DNA of 64,000 bases from Paraferrimonas sedimenticola (GCF_002282855.1 NZ_NRIR01000009.1:86172-150171), one strand, 5' to 3'. Shown: positions 9,531 to 18,355, counted from the first letter of the stretch. The notes: generated from the letters alone by a model not told the origin. Numbers and translations: made by a program.

Positions 9531-9860
9531 TTAGGCGGTTTTCATCACTATCACAGCCGCAATCACTGTGAAGATCCCAAGCCAGCCGATAGGTTTTAGT
9601 TTTTGTTTAAAGAACACATAGCCTCCGAGCGCCGTGCCTAAAATACCTATGGCTCCCCAACTCGCGTAAGCTATAGCCAAGTCCATGGTTTTCACCGCTT
9701 GCGCCAGCAGAGTAAAGGCTGCCAGTACAAGGAAAATGGCGCTAAACCCCCAGCGCTTTCGAGTAAACCCATGAGATTGGGTCAATGCCATATTGGCTGC
9801 GATATCTAACAGTGCTGCTAGCACAACAAAGCCAAAAGCAGCAGTAAAAAACGTACTCAT
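9531..9860 (-). CDS. mdtI: SMR-family exporter subunit, MdtI-like
   Basis: A 109-residue, four-helix small multidrug resistance protein, close in pattern to E. coli MdtI (for example LLAQAVKTMDLAIAYASWGAIG). It should pair with the adjacent MdtJ-like subunit. The E. coli pair exports spermidine. The membrane acidic residue of helix 1, normally Glu (LEIVAN in E. coli MdtI as I recall it), is Asp19 here (LDIAAN). It starts 15 bases after mdtJ with a GGGAGAG ribosome site. Confidence 0.85.
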   Translation of the reverse strand: MSTFFTAAFGFVVLAALLDIAANMALTQSHGFTRKRWGFSAIFLVLAAFTLLAQAVKTMDLAIAYASWGAIGILGTALGGYVFFKQKLKPIGWLGIFTVIAAVIVMKTA

Positions 9861-9874
9861 AAAACTCTCTCCCG

Positions 9875-10261
9875 CTATTGAACTTGAAATTGGTGCGTTC
9901 GCTGCTGGTCTTGGCCAGCCAGCGGCTCTGGCTTAGCGTGCTCTTCGCCAAGGGTGACCATCACCACTCCAGCTACGACCATCGCCAATCCGATAATTTC
10001 TTGCAGCATCAATGGCGAATCAAAATAAAATATCGACACGACAGTAATCAGGGCGATCCCAAGGCCTTCCCAACAGGCGTAAGCCACACCAATCGATATT
10101 CGCTTGGCGGCCAGCGCCAAAAAGTAGTACGAAATTGAAATCAAAATGTACATCACCAAATAGCTGGTGATTGAGCCTCCGCTGCCAGCCACTTTCATAG
10201 AGCTAGTGCCCGCGACTTCAGAAAAGATGGCGAGCATCAAAAAGAATCTCGCTAAAAACAT
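9875..10261 (-). CDS. mdtJ: SMR-family exporter subunit, MdtJ-like
   Basis: A 128-residue, four-helix SMR protein resembling MdtJ. It keeps the proton/substrate glutamate (Glu15 in AIFSEVAGTSSMK) and the AYACWEGLGI signature in helix 3. An in-frame upstream start would add 23 residues without family similarity. The ATG at 10259-10261 has GGGGGA upstream and gives the normal family length. It is co-transcribed with mdtI and is probably a heterodimer partner in polyamine or cationic compound export. The function is transferred from the E. coli pair. Confidence 0.85.
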   Translation of the reverse strand: MFLARFFLMLAIFSEVAGTSSMKVAGSGGSITSYLVMYILISISYYFLALAAKRISIGVAYACWEGLGIALITVVSIFYFDSPLMLQEIIGLAMVVAGVVMVTLGEEHAKPEPLAGQDQQRTHQFQVQ

Positions 10262-10423
10262 ATGTCCCCCATTTTGTGTGAAATAAACAGCGCTCGCTGA
10301 AAACGCGGCCGCTGCCTCAAATGTGGGCACAGTTTAGATATTAGCTATTGTAGATTGAATTGATAGCAGATATTCCAATATGAATACCTAGCAAAGCGAA
10401 AATAGCGCTAAGTCCGTCAGCCG

Positions 10424-10801
10424 TTAGTCACTCGATTCGGACTTGTCGAATCGAAAACTGGCAACAACCGCTTCCGAGGCACCGAGCAGACAGTATTGCA
10501 TCAATAAAAGATAGGAATAAACGATGGGACCCTGGGGGTCTTGGGGAGTTAGAGCATTCATAGAGAACCCTAGACTACAGACTAGTATCGCTCCAATCAC
10601 TCGGCATTTCAGGACATAGGATTTTGCATAGGCCTGATGATTAGCAAGTTTGAAGACTATCAGGTAAGGAGCAACTAGAAATAACGTGGCAATCCCTCCT
10701 GTGTGGAAATGGTACAAAGTAAACCCCAATGCAGTTAGAGCAAGCACACGAACAAAAATGTGGGCGGTCATTCCTTTACCTTTTTCAACAGATGTGAGCA
10801 T
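10424..10801 (-). CDS. Hypothetical membrane protein
   Basis: About 125 residues with three or four hydrophobic helices (ALGFTLYHFHTGGIATLFLVAPYLIVFKL, VIGAILVCSLGF, YLLLMQYCLLGASEAVVAS). I do not recognise the family. Two starts are possible: the ATG at 10801, just after the upstream stop, with TAAGG about ten bases before it, or the ATG at 10771 with AAGGTAAAGGA. It follows the EEP-domain gene with almost no gap, so the two are probably co-transcribed. Confidence 0.6.
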   Translation of the reverse strand: MLTSVEKGKGMTAHIFVRVLALTALGFTLYHFHTGGIATLFLVAPYLIVFKLANHQAYAKSYVLKCRVIGAILVCSLGFSMNALTPQDPQGPIVYSYLLLMQYCLLGASEAVVASFRFDKSESSD

Positions 10802-10804
10802 CAA

Positions 10805-11500
10805 TTAAACCTTAGGTTTTGTTTCTAAATCCGCTAAAAGAGTCGAGTGATCGGACAGTTTTTGCTCTCCTCTCGTACAGTCTAAATGCTCGATTGAGAC
10901 AGTTCCCTTGATCGCCGGGCTCGCATAAACATAATCTAAACGAAACCCAGTAGTACCCCGATACCACCATGTATGCCGACTTCCCCGGCCTTGGTGCTCT
11001 TGCCAAAGGTCGATAAATCCGGTTTCTAGCAAGCGACGCACTTCGTGGTCATAAAACTTCGATTTACTCTCACAGTCTACTGGCAGACAACTATTAAAAT
11101 CGCCCACTAACAGAGTGCGGCGGTGCAGATTGTTGGACGCAAAGTTGATGACATCGCGCCAATAGTCATCTTTCTCTTTACTCGGCTGATTAGGCAAATA
11201 GACTCCGAAGACTCGCAAATAATACCCATCAAGATCCACAATCACCTTTTGAAAGCCGCTTTCAACTAGTGAAATCGGAGCTTTTGAGGCAATCAATACT
11301 CCATTGGTTTTGCTGTCGTCAGAGTGAGCCGTGTAGTAATTTCTCTGATTGAGACTTGTCGTTATCGAGTCGCCCGCTCTGGTATCCGCTCGGAACTCAG
11401 TAAGAACTAGAACATCAGGGTGTAAGTCATAGAGATACTCCAAAAGAGCTTCTACCCTGCTTCGACCACCATGCCAAAGGTTTTGAGTAACTATTCGCAT
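10805..11500 (-). CDS. Endonuclease/exonuclease/phosphatase (EEP) family protein
   Basis: A 231-residue EEP-fold metal-dependent phosphodiesterase, in the superfamily of exonuclease III, DNase I and inositol phosphatases. Visible active-site elements are QNLWHG near the start, the metal-binding Glu in VLTEFRAD, GDFNSCLP in the middle, the RLDYVYAS motif and the terminal SDHSTLLAD. There is no signal peptide, so it is probably cytoplasmic. The substrate (nucleic acid, phospholipid or sugar phosphate) cannot be told from sequence. It is first of a two-gene unit with the membrane protein downstream. Confidence 0.85.
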   Translation of the reverse strand: MRIVTQNLWHGGRSRVEALLEYLYDLHPDVLVLTEFRADTRAGDSITTSLNQRNYYTAHSDDSKTNGVLIASKAPISLVESGFQKVIVDLDGYYLRVFGVYLPNQPSKEKDDYWRDVINFASNNLHRRTLLVGDFNSCLPVDCESKSKFYDHEVRRLLETGFIDLWQEHQGRGSRHTWWYRGTTGFRLDYVYASPAIKGTVSIEHLDCTRGEQKLSDHSTLLADLETKPKV

Positions 11501-11640
11501 ATCACATCCCTCTGATATCTTTTAGCTTTGCAAGCGAATGGTTTCGATATGAGTGAGCGCATCCTAGCGAAACCGACTTATGTCACTACAAGTTCCATAA
11601 TTTCAATAGGCTAGAGCTATCCGCAGCGCTTTGCAATGCA

Positions 11641-11668
11641 AAAAAACGGGGCCATAAAGGCCCCGTTC
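11641..11668 (-). terminator. Intrinsic terminator after the thioredoxin/CcdA-type gene
   Basis: An ACGGGGCC/GGCCCCGT stem with loop ATAAA is followed on the minus strand by a run of T. It is 20-45 bases downstream of the stop at 11687. Confidence 0.85.
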
Positions 11669-11686
11669 AGTCACTCTCGCGAATCC

Positions 11687-13069
11687 CTACTTTCTAGCAA
11701 GGTAAGCGCGTTTTGCTTTGGTAATCACAAAGGTCAGCAGAATGCTGCACAGAATCAAACCAATCGAGAACACCGCGTTTTGCAGCGCCATTGGATTGAA
11801 CACCAGCATGGAGCCTAGACCCAGCATCATGATGCCCGACATCAGCTTAAGCACTTCGCCCTCTTTCTCGGTTAGCTTGCGCTTGCCCAGAGTCGCGGCA
11901 AACACAATCACGATAGCCGCCAACGGGATGACGTAAATAATGTTGTAAGCCACCAAGTACATGTAGCGCTCAGTACTGGTCAAGTCTGACATGGATAATA
12001 CTGAGGTGAAGATCATCGGGAAACCAGCGGTACACAGCAGTTCATAGGCATTCGCCAGAATTGCCAGCACGGTTGTCCCGGCAATCATGGTGGCGAGTGA
12101 GCTGGCCTTGGATAGCTTGCCCATCCGTTTTATAAGCCCACCTCGATTCTCCACAGACATCGACAGACTGACGTCGCCCTTGCCCCAGAAGAAGTCTTTT
12201 ATGTTTATCACCGCAGCCACCAGCGCGAGTAATCCGGCCCCGGTAATGATAATCCCTCCGTCTCCGCCGCCAAGCAGCTGGAACAAGTTCAACCAAGCAG
12301 TCATAAAGATAAAGTAAATAAAGCCTGAGAAGAACACAAAAATACCGCCCACTAGCAACATGCGGCGACGGCTACCAGCATTCACCATGATGCTCAGCAA
12401 GAAGAGCAAGACAAAGAAGGCACAAGGGTTGAAAGCATCAACGCCTGCAAGTACTAGAGTTAGCACAGGCAGTGACATGCGCTCGGGCTGTACTGCGCCA
12501 ATCAATGGAATCTCAACCGGTTGTACACTTGGTGCTGGCTCAAACTCCAAGCCACAATCGCCACCGCCTGAGTCGGTTGCCGAGTCACAGGTACCAGCCA
12601 ACAATGAGGCCTCATCCATAGCGTCAGTAGCAATTGGGGTGGACTCAGCTGGCGTTCCACCAAGACCTCGGTAACAAGCTTTCAGCCTATCGATTATGTA
12701 CTCGCCAGTGACTTCATGACTGTTGTAGCCAACAATCGCTTCGCCGCAAACAGCGAAATAAGGCACAGAACGCGGTGTATTACCGGTTAGCTCGCCGATT
12801 TTCATCAGCTTTTCACGAGTGCCAGGCTCGGTGATCAAATAGTCTTTGAGCTCGACCCATGGTAATTGGTTAGGGATCTCGTCGATAAACGGATGCGCTT
12901 CGCGACAGTGGGGACAGGTTTCAGACCAAAAGAAATACAGATTTACCTTTTCCACTTGTCCTTGAGTATCGTTTTGATACCAGACCTGTTGTGGGTTATC
13001 CAAAGCCAATGCCGGGCCACTGACAAGTGCGATGGCCAAGAGAAAGAATGCGACCAGTTTTTGCTTCAT
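11687..13069 (-). CDS. Thioredoxin-like protein fused to a CcdA/DsbD-type transmembrane domain
   Basis: A 460-residue envelope redox protein. A longer frame exists, but the ATG at 13067-13069 begins a Sec signal (MKQKLVAFFLLAIALVSGPALA). A periplasmic thioredoxin fold follows, with CPHC at residues 52-55 (FFWSETCPHCREAHPF) and a cis-Pro-like SVPYFAV. A linker with two cysteines (GTCDSATDSGGGDCGL) leads into about six to eight membrane helices. These contain the two cysteine motifs expected of electron-shuttling CcdA/DsbD modules, FNPCAFFVLL and ELLCTAGFP. The likely role is carrying electrons from cytoplasmic thioredoxin to periplasmic disulphides. The physiological target is unknown. The domain order (thioredoxin first, membrane second) is opposite to the C-terminal thioredoxin of DsbD. 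Confidence 0.85.
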   Translation of the reverse strand: MKQKLVAFFLLAIALVSGPALALDNPQQVWYQNDTQGQVEKVNLYFFWSETCPHCREAHPFIDEIPNQLPWVELKDYLITEPGTREKLMKIGELTGNTPRSVPYFAVCGEAIVGYNSHEVTGEYIIDRLKACYRGLGGTPAESTPIATDAMDEASLLAGTCDSATDSGGGDCGLEFEPAPSVQPVEIPLIGAVQPERMSLPVLTLVLAGVDAFNPCAFFVLLFLLSIMVNAGSRRRMLLVGGIFVFFSGFIYFIFMTAWLNLFQLLGGGDGGIIITGAGLLALVAAVINIKDFFWGKGDVSLSMSVENRGGLIKRMGKLSKASSLATMIAGTTVLAILANAYELLCTAGFPMIFTSVLSMSDLTSTERYMYLVAYNIIYVIPLAAIVIVFAATLGKRKLTEKEGEVLKLMSGIMMLGLGSMLVFNPMALQNAVFSIGLILCSILLTFVITKAKRAYLARK

Positions 13070-13343
13070 AAAATTCAAAAATTTCCTACTTAAATACGCA
13101 GATTCAACTGAACAGACTGTGGCTTGAACCATAAGTTGCAAAGCGATTGTTAAAACCCTGAGGGGATCACAAATCCGACCAGCTCAAGCTATATTCTACG
13201 CCGCTAAAACGACAAACTTCAGCAGCTATAGAGCGCAACGATAAGTGGATCCCGAGGAAAAAAACGCTCATACAAGGAAACGAGTGACAAGTCACGTTTT
13301 GAGCGGTAACCTAGCGCGTTTTATTCCTCCTAAGAATTCCGTA

Positions 13344-13961
13344 ATGGTAGATGCAGCAGTACTTTGGGTATTCATCCCGACCTTTTTATTCGTCTCCGCC
13401 ACCCCTGGGATGTGCATGACGCTTGCCCTGACTTTAGGCATGAGTGTCGGTGTGCGACGCACCCTGTGGATGATGATAGGTGAACTGGCCGGGGTTGCTT
13501 TGGTGGCGATTGCGGCTGTGGCTGGTTTAGCAGCGGTAATGCTGCGCTATCCCGACGCCTTTGCTCTGTTCAAATTGGTTGGCGGATTGTATCTGGCCTA
13601 CTTAGGTGTGCAGTTGTGGCGCAGTCGCGGACGAATGGCGATTCAGGCCGATGGCCAACAAGATGTTGGTCGAATGGTGTTAGCCACTCAAGGTTTTGTG
13701 ACCGCTGTGGCCAACCCTAAAGGCTGGGCCTTTATGATTGCTCTGCTACCGCCATTTCTGAACGCCGACAAACCTCTCGTGCCTCAAATGGCGGTGCTGC
13801 TGAGCATTATTATGATGACTGAATTCGGTTGCATGCTAGCCTATGCCAGCGGTGGTAAAACCCTGCGCCACTTCCTCAATCAAAGTGGCAACATCCGTCT
13901 AATGAACCGAATTGCGGGCACTCTAATGCTTGGTGTGGGCGTTTGGTTGGCGCTGGGATAA
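13344..13961 (+). CDS. LysE/RhtB-family amino-acid exporter
   Basis: A 205-residue inner-membrane exporter with about six helices. The family pattern is clear: ATPGMCMTLALTLGMSVGVRR near the N-terminus and GFVTAVANPKGWAFMIALLPPF in the middle. A frame extending 33 codons upstream lacks family similarity. The ATG at 13344 gives the usual length, though its ribosome site is weak. Members export amino acids or homoserine lactones. The substrate is not predictable here. The gene is monocistronic. Confidence 0.85.
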   Translation: MVDAAVLWVFIPTFLFVSATPGMCMTLALTLGMSVGVRRTLWMMIGELAGVALVAIAAVAGLAAVMLRYPDAFALFKLVGGLYLAYLGVQLWRSRGRMAIQADGQQDVGRMVLATQGFVTAVANPKGWAFMIALLPPFLNADKPLVPQMAVLLSIIMMTEFGCMLAYASGGKTLRHFLNQSGNIRLMNRIAGTLMLGVGVWLALG

Positions 13962-13987
13962 CCCAGCGCTGCAGCCCACTGGTTGAC

Positions 13988-14323
13988 CTAGTAGTATTCA
14001 AACCCACCAAAGTCGACATCATCAAAACCGCCATAATCCATACTTGAATCATAGCTGTCCGCTGGCATTAACTCTGGTGCCGGGTCGATATCCCAGGCCG
14101 GATCGTATTCAGGCCCAATAACCTCATAGTCAGGGTCTAAATCGTAGTCGTAGTCCCAGTCATAGATGTAATCGTAATAGTAATCCCAGTGGTAGTAATC
14201 CCAGTAAAAGCCGGTGCGGTAAAAGGAGCTGACATAGCCAGGACCATAGCCGCTGTAACCCGAGGAACAAGCACTGATCACAACAATGCTGGCTAACACT
14301 TGTAGCGCTTTAATTGTTTTCAT
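13988..14323 (-). CDS. Tyr/Asp-rich small lipoprotein
   Basis: A 111-residue predicted lipoprotein with a signal peptide and lipobox VISAC (Cys19). The 93-residue mature part contains about 20 tyrosines and 18 aspartates and very few basic residues, in runs such as WDYYHWDYYYDYIYDWDYDYD. The low complexity suggests a disordered, strongly acidic surface or periplasmic chain. I do not recognise a family. The ribosome site AAGGAGAG is strong, and the start lies inside the end of the upstream VOC gene (14-base overlap), so the two are translationally coupled. Confidence 0.75.
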   Translation of the reverse strand: MKTIKALQVLASIVVISACSSGYSGYGPGYVSSFYRTGFYWDYYHWDYYYDYIYDWDYDYDLDPDYEVIGPEYDPAWDIDPAPELMPADSYDSSMDYGGFDDVDFGGFEYY

Positions 14324-15143
14324 TGCTCTCTCCTTTCAACTCGCCACTAAACACCAGCATGGCTGCGCCAGAGGGCGATGCAAACAGCCCTACCTTATAA
14401 GATTCTTTGTCCCCAACTTGAGCGTACATCACCTTGCCACCCAGTTGTGCTGCCCGGTCTAGCGTGGATTTAACGTCCTCGACTCGCACAAAAGGCATCC
14501 ATAAGTCCGGACTTTTCTCCATGGGGTTTTCAGCGATGGCACCGAGCAACTGCCCATCGATACCCATGCGCGCATAGGGTTTGCCGTTTAACTTGTAGCT
14601 GCGAACATTGACGTCTTTCGAGTAAGCGTAAAACTTGATGGCTTTATCGACTTCCTTACTCCAAAGCTCCACCCAACCCCAGCGATCCACACCCGCCTGT
14701 GACTCAGGTGCTTGACCGCCAAACACCAGTAAAGGAGTGCCCATAGGATCGGTAATGATTGACGCGTCTCCCAACAAAGGATGTTTGGATTTCTCTTGCA
14801 GTATTTTGGCACCTTGAGATTTCGCTTCAAATCCGGCTCGAGCCACATCATCCACTGGTACGCCCATCAGCCAGAAAGATAAGGTCTTGTTATTGCCTTC
14901 TTGAGGCAGTGGCGCTGCCGCACCTATAGTCTCGCCATCTTTCTTAAACAGCCAGTAGCCTTTTTCCATGGGCTCAACTTCCCATTCAAACAGGCGGCCG
15001 TAAAAATTGGCGTCTTTGCGCATATCACTCGATAGCAGTTCAAACCAATAAGGCTGCGTTTCGGCGTTTGCCGTTGTGCTACTGGCCATGACGATACACG
15101 CAAACAGCAGGCTGCTAAGCCCTCGCTTGACTGAGTTAAGCAT
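14310..15143 (-). CDS. Exported VOC-superfamily (glyoxalase-like) protein
   Basis: A 277-residue protein with a cleavable signal (ending TANA) and two vicinal-oxygen-chelate modules. The first is at about residues 30-145 (FYGRLFEWEVEPMEKGYW, ITDPMGTPLLVFGG). The second is at about 155-265 (WVELWSKEVDKAIKFYAY, GLFASPSGAAMLVFSG). VOC proteins include glyoxalases, dioxygenases and binding proteins. A periplasmic one has no obvious known substrate. The ribosome site AGAGGG supports the start. It overlaps the Tyr/Asp-rich lipoprotein gene downstream. Confidence 0.8.
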   Translation of the reverse strand: MLNSVKRGLSSLLFACIVMASSTTANAETQPYWFELLSSDMRKDANFYGRLFEWEVEPMEKGYWLFKKDGETIGAAAPLPQEGNNKTLSFWLMGVPVDDVARAGFEAKSQGAKILQEKSKHPLLGDASIITDPMGTPLLVFGGQAPESQAGVDRWGWVELWSKEVDKAIKFYAYSKDVNVRSYKLNGKPYARMGIDGQLLGAIAENPMEKSPDLWMPFVRVEDVKSTLDRAAQLGGKVMYAQVGDKESYKVGLFASPSGAAMLVFSGELKGESNENN

Positions 15144-15245
15144 TGATTACCCTCTGAACTTATTGACAAAATTGGCTTGGCTAGTTACTAGCCTAGACCA
15201 ATATCAAGGAGTTCGCGGGAGGGATTATGCTGACGTGTCGCCGGT

Positions 15246-15761
15246 TTATTCGCGGATACTCGGAACAGAAATGACCTGAGGCTGACGCTTAAGTGCTCGA
15301 AAAAAGGCTAGTCGTTGCTGCGGGTCGACCAAGGCCGTGTATCGGTTGTCAAACGGGTGGCATTGCCAGATCTGCTGTGGGTCTAGGCTTTCATCTAGCC
15401 AGAGCTTTACCGCGTGTTGCTTGTCAGCCCACCAGTTTAACAAGGACAAATGGCCCGGTTCGGTAGCCAGATAGCGAGCCAGACGTTCTTTGGAGGCAAA
15501 ACCCAGACGGGATAACTGCATTTGTTTGGAGAGCGCTTTGAGGTCCACCTGCTTGTCATAAGGGATGACGAGTATGAAATGTTGACGGCCGTAGTTGTCG
15601 CGCAAAAATAGATTCTTTAGACGTACCCCGGGACGCTCAACCCCTAACACATCAGCGCAGCGGCTCGAAGCCAGAGGCGCATGCTGCATCAGCTCGAGCT
15701 CGATGCCGTGCGATTTCAGCCATTTCGTCAATTGACGGCGCTGAGATTCGGGAGTTGTCAT
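15246..15761 (-). CDS. Prolyl-tRNA editing (YbaK/ProX-like) domain protein
   Basis: A 171-residue stand-alone aminoacyl-tRNA deacylase-like protein of the ProXp-ala/PrdX type, which hydrolyses mischarged Ala-tRNA(Pro). Family hallmarks are RLKNLFLRDNYGRQHFILVIPYDKQVD (quoted in parts in the literature as KNLFLRD and K..DLK), LGFASKERLARYL and the PGHLSLL segment. A longer frame runs to 15830 through the upstream terminator hairpin. ATG 15761 is therefore preferred, although its ribosome site is weak. The gene lies about 20 bases after an orphan minus-strand terminator, so readthrough or attenuation could affect it. Confidence 0.85.
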   Translation of the reverse strand: MTTPESQRRQLTKWLKSHGIELELMQHAPLASSRCADVLGVERPGVRLKNLFLRDNYGRQHFILVIPYDKQVDLKALSKQMQLSRLGFASKERLARYLATEPGHLSLLNWWADKQHAVKLWLDESLDPQQIWQCHPFDNRYTALVDPQQRLAFFRALKRQPQVISVPSIRE

Positions 15762-16137
15762 TGTAAGCGCTCTCAAAAAGTAAAAGGGCCTCGTGCAAAA
15801 CACGAGGCCCCGCTGCATTACGAGTTCCAACTTCTTTGTCCAGAAGAAATTAGCGCAGCAGGAACAATATATCAGGTTAAGCTAAACAGTAGCTATGACA
15901 AACGTCATATTTCCAAGCTGTTACGACCAGACAGGCCAATATTGTTTACAAATTCGTCGATTACAAAGGGAATTTTTGAGCAAGTCTGAACCCAAGCTTG
16001 ATCCCACCTAAAAATCTACTCAATGTGTTAACAATTGTCTCGAATTCTGCGCTATTTCGCTTATGATGACAATTAGCCCAAAATTTCATTAAAACAACGC
16101 CAAAAATTGGCGAAAAATGGCGGTAAAGGAATTCATT
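15762..16137. other. Intergenic region between prolyl-tRNA editing gene and ilvI
   Basis: This 376-base stretch holds the candidate minus-strand small RNA (15776-15860) and, to its right, the ilvI leader. The ilvI end is AT-rich, with a TATGAT box near 16062-16067, but I cannot place a convincing -35. No branched-chain leader peptide with a run of Leu, Ile or Val codons is visible. Confidence 0.6.
15776..15860 (-). ncRNA. Candidate small RNA ending in an intrinsic terminator, upstream of the prolyl-tRNA editing gene
   Basis: No coding gene explains a strong minus-strand terminator at 15786-15810 (GGGCCTCGTG/CACGAGGCCC, loop five bases, then TTTTACTTTTT). About 70 bases upstream is an extended -10 box (TGATATATT, 15874-15866), placing a start near 15860. 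The intervening RNA can fold with an outer helix of bases 15855-15862 with 15809-15816 (one G-U) enclosing a TTCTT/AAGAA stem. The outer helix touches the foot of the terminator. This is either an 80-90 nt small RNA or a leader/attenuator of the downstream editing gene. No recognisable -35 is present, and the call rests on pattern alone. Confidence 0.4.
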
Positions 16138-17856
16138 ATGGAACAATTGTCTGGCGCGGAAATGGTCGTGCGTTCCCTAATCGATGAGGGCGTAAAAACC
16201 CTGTTTGGTTATCCTGGTGGTTCTGTGCTGGACATCTATGATGCCATGCACCAAAAAAGCGAAATTGATCATATTCTGGTCCGTCATGAACAAGCCGCTG
16301 TCCACATGGCCGATGGCTATGCTCGTGCCACTGGTGATGTAGGCGTGGTGCTGGTCACCTCAGGTCCTGGCGCCACCAACGCCATTACCGGCATTGCCAC
16401 CGCGTACATGGACTCGATTCCGCTAGTGGTGCTTTCAGGCCAAGTTCCATCGAATTTAATTGGCAACGATGCTTTCCAAGAATGCGACATGGTCGGTATC
16501 AGCCGCCCTGTGGTAAAACACAGCTTCTTAGTCCAAGACACAGCTGAAATTCCTTCGGTACTGAAAAAAGCCTTTTATCTGGCCAGTAGCGGTCGCCCAG
16601 GTCCTGTGGTTGTCGACTTACCCAAAGACATGCTTAATCCGGCCAATCGCTACCCATACGAATACCCTGAGCAAGTTAATATGCGCTCTTATAGTCCAAC
16701 CACCAATGGCCACAAAGGCCAAATTAAGCGTGGACTTAGCGCCTTGCTCGCGGCTAAGCGCCCGGTGCTGTACATAGGTGGTGGTGCAATTATGGCCGAG
16801 GCGGATCAAGAACTGCTCAAACTTGCCACCGCCCTCAAACTACCTGTGGTCAATACTCTGATGGGCTTGGGCGCGTTCCCTGGCACGCACCAACAAAACT
16901 TAGGCATGCTGGGTATGCACGGTACCTTTGAGGCCAACATGGCCATGCACAATGCCGATTTGATTTTTGGGGTCGGGGTTCGCTTTGACGACCGCACCAC
17001 CAACAATCTGGAAAAATACTGTCCCGACGCGAAAATATTGCACATAGACGTCGACCCATCGTCGATTTCCAAAACCGTCAACGCTGACATTCCAATCGTG
17101 GGATGTGCCAAAAAAGTGCTCGGTGCTATGTTGACCCAACTGGTTGAGCAAGGTGGTAATATCGATGAAGAAGCCATTGAACAATGGTGGCAACGGATTG
17201 CACGCTGGCGCGAGCGCAACAGTTTGGCTTATGACAAGTCCGGCGATCGAATCAAGCCGCAAGCGGTCATCGAAACCTTAGCCCGCTTGACCAATGGCGA
17301 TGCTTACGTCACCTCTGATGTGGGCCAGCACCAAATGTTCGCCGCACTTTACTACCCATTTGATAAGCCGCGCCGTTGGATCAACAGCGGTGGTCTGGGC
17401 ACCATGGGCTTTGGCCTACCCGCCGCCATGGGCGTGAAAATGGCGTTCCCCGATGAAACCGTGGTTTGCGTGACCGGTGATGGCTCGATTCAGATGAATA
17501 TTCAAGAGCTGTCCACCGCACTGCAATACGACACGCCTGTGGTGATTGTGAACCTTAACAACCGCTTCTTGGGCATGGTGAAACAGTGGCAAGACATGAT
17601 TTATCAAGGCCGCCACTCACACAGCTACATGGACTCAGTACCAGATTTCGCCAAAATCGCCGAAGCCTATGGTCATGTGGGCATGACCATTCAACGACCC
17701 GACGAACTCGAAGAAAAACTCAAACAAGCCTTAAGCATCAAGAATCGCTTGGTGTTCATTGATATCAGTGTGGACGAAGCCGAGCACGTTTATCCGATGC
17801 AGATCCGCGGCGGCGCCATGAAGGACATGTGGCTTAGCAAAACGGAGCGCACCTAA
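16138..17856 (+). CDS. ilvI: Acetolactate synthase III large subunit
   Basis: A 572-residue thiamine-diphosphate enzyme that condenses two pyruvates, or pyruvate with 2-oxobutyrate, in valine/leucine/isoleucine synthesis. The N-terminal domain has the catalytic Glu in [19 protein letters not shown]. The C-terminal ThDP motif is [29 protein letters not shown]. The central FAD-binding region is intact ([13 protein letters not shown]). An ATG seven codons upstream exists. The chosen ATG at 16138 has AAAGGAA seven bases before it and matches the family N-terminus ([11 protein letters not shown]). It is followed one base later by ilvH. Confidence 0.97.
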   Translation: MEQLSGAEMVVRSLIDEGVKTLFGYPGGSVLDIYDAMHQKSEIDHILVRHEQAAVHMADGYARATGDVGVVLVTSGPGATNAITGIATAYMDSIPLVVLSGQVPSNLIGNDAFQECDMVGISRPVVKHSFLVQDTAEIPSVLKKAFYLASSGRPGPVVVDLPKDMLNPANRYPYEYPEQVNMRSYSPTTNGHKGQIKRGLSALLAAKRPVLYIGGGAIMAEADQELLKLATALKLPVVNTLMGLGAFPGTHQQNLGMLGMHGTFEANMAMHNADLIFGVGVRFDDRTTNNLEKYCPDAKILHIDVDPSSISKTVNADIPIVGCAKKVLGAMLTQLVEQGGNIDEEAIEQWWQRIARWRERNSLAYDKSGDRIKPQAVIETLARLTNGDAYVTSDVGQHQMFAALYYPFDKPRRWINSGGLGTMGFGLPAAMGVKMAFPDETVVCVTGDGSIQMNIQELSTALQYDTPVVIVNLNNRFLGMVKQWQDMIYQGRHSHSYMDSVPDFAKIAEAYGHVGMTIQRPDELEEKLKQALSIKNRLVFIDISVDEAEHVYPMQIRGGAMKDMWLSKTERT

Positions 17857-17857
17857 T

Positions 17858-18355
17858 ATGAAACGTATTGTCTCTTTGCTGATGGAAAACCAATCCGGTG
17901 CCCTGTCGCGGGTGGTGGGACTGTTCTCGCAGCGCGGCTATAACATCGAGTCGCTAAGCGTAAGCGCCACCGAAGATCCGACCCTGTCGCGTTTGACCAT
18001 TACCACCTCGGTAGACGAGCAAGCGCTTGAGCAAATCGATAAGCAACTGAACAAGCTGGTGGACGTCCTTAAGGTGATGGATATCACCGAGACCGACCAT
18101 ATAGAACGCGAGATTGCGCTGATCAAAGTGAAGGCCAATACGCCGGCCAGTCGCGATGAAATTCAACGCCTTAGCGATATTTTCCGCGGCCAAATTGTCG
18201 ATGCCGGAACTCAGGTATACACTGTTCAATTAGCGGGTCGCTCGAGCAAACTGGATGCCTTCATTCAGTCGGTAACCAAGATTAGCGAGGTCATCGAAGT
18301 GTCTCGTAGCGGTATTGTGGGACTTTGCCGCGGCGATCGCGCACTGCGCGCCTAA
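17858..18355 (+). CDS. ilvH: Acetolactate synthase III regulatory subunit
   Basis: A 165-residue small subunit with an N-terminal ACT domain (MKRIVSLLMENQSGALSRVVGLFSQRGYNIESL; key residues at 1-33) that binds valine for feedback inhibition. Its C-terminal half activates IlvI (GQIVDAGTQVYTVQLAG). It starts one base after the ilvI stop, with GGAG upstream, and is the usual operon partner. Confidence 0.97.
   Translation: MKRIVSLLMENQSGALSRVVGLFSQRGYNIESLSVSATEDPTLSRLTITTSVDEQALEQIDKQLNKLVDVLKVMDITETDHIEREIALIKVKANTPASRDEIQRLSDIFRGQIVDAGTQVYTVQLAGRSSKLDAFIQSVTKISEVIEVSRSGIVGLCRGDRALRA

Noticed and set aside
15961..16146. Minus-strand 61-codon frame overlapping the ilvI start
   Set aside because: It covers the ilvI promoter and start codon, has no ribosome site and no recognisable protein features.
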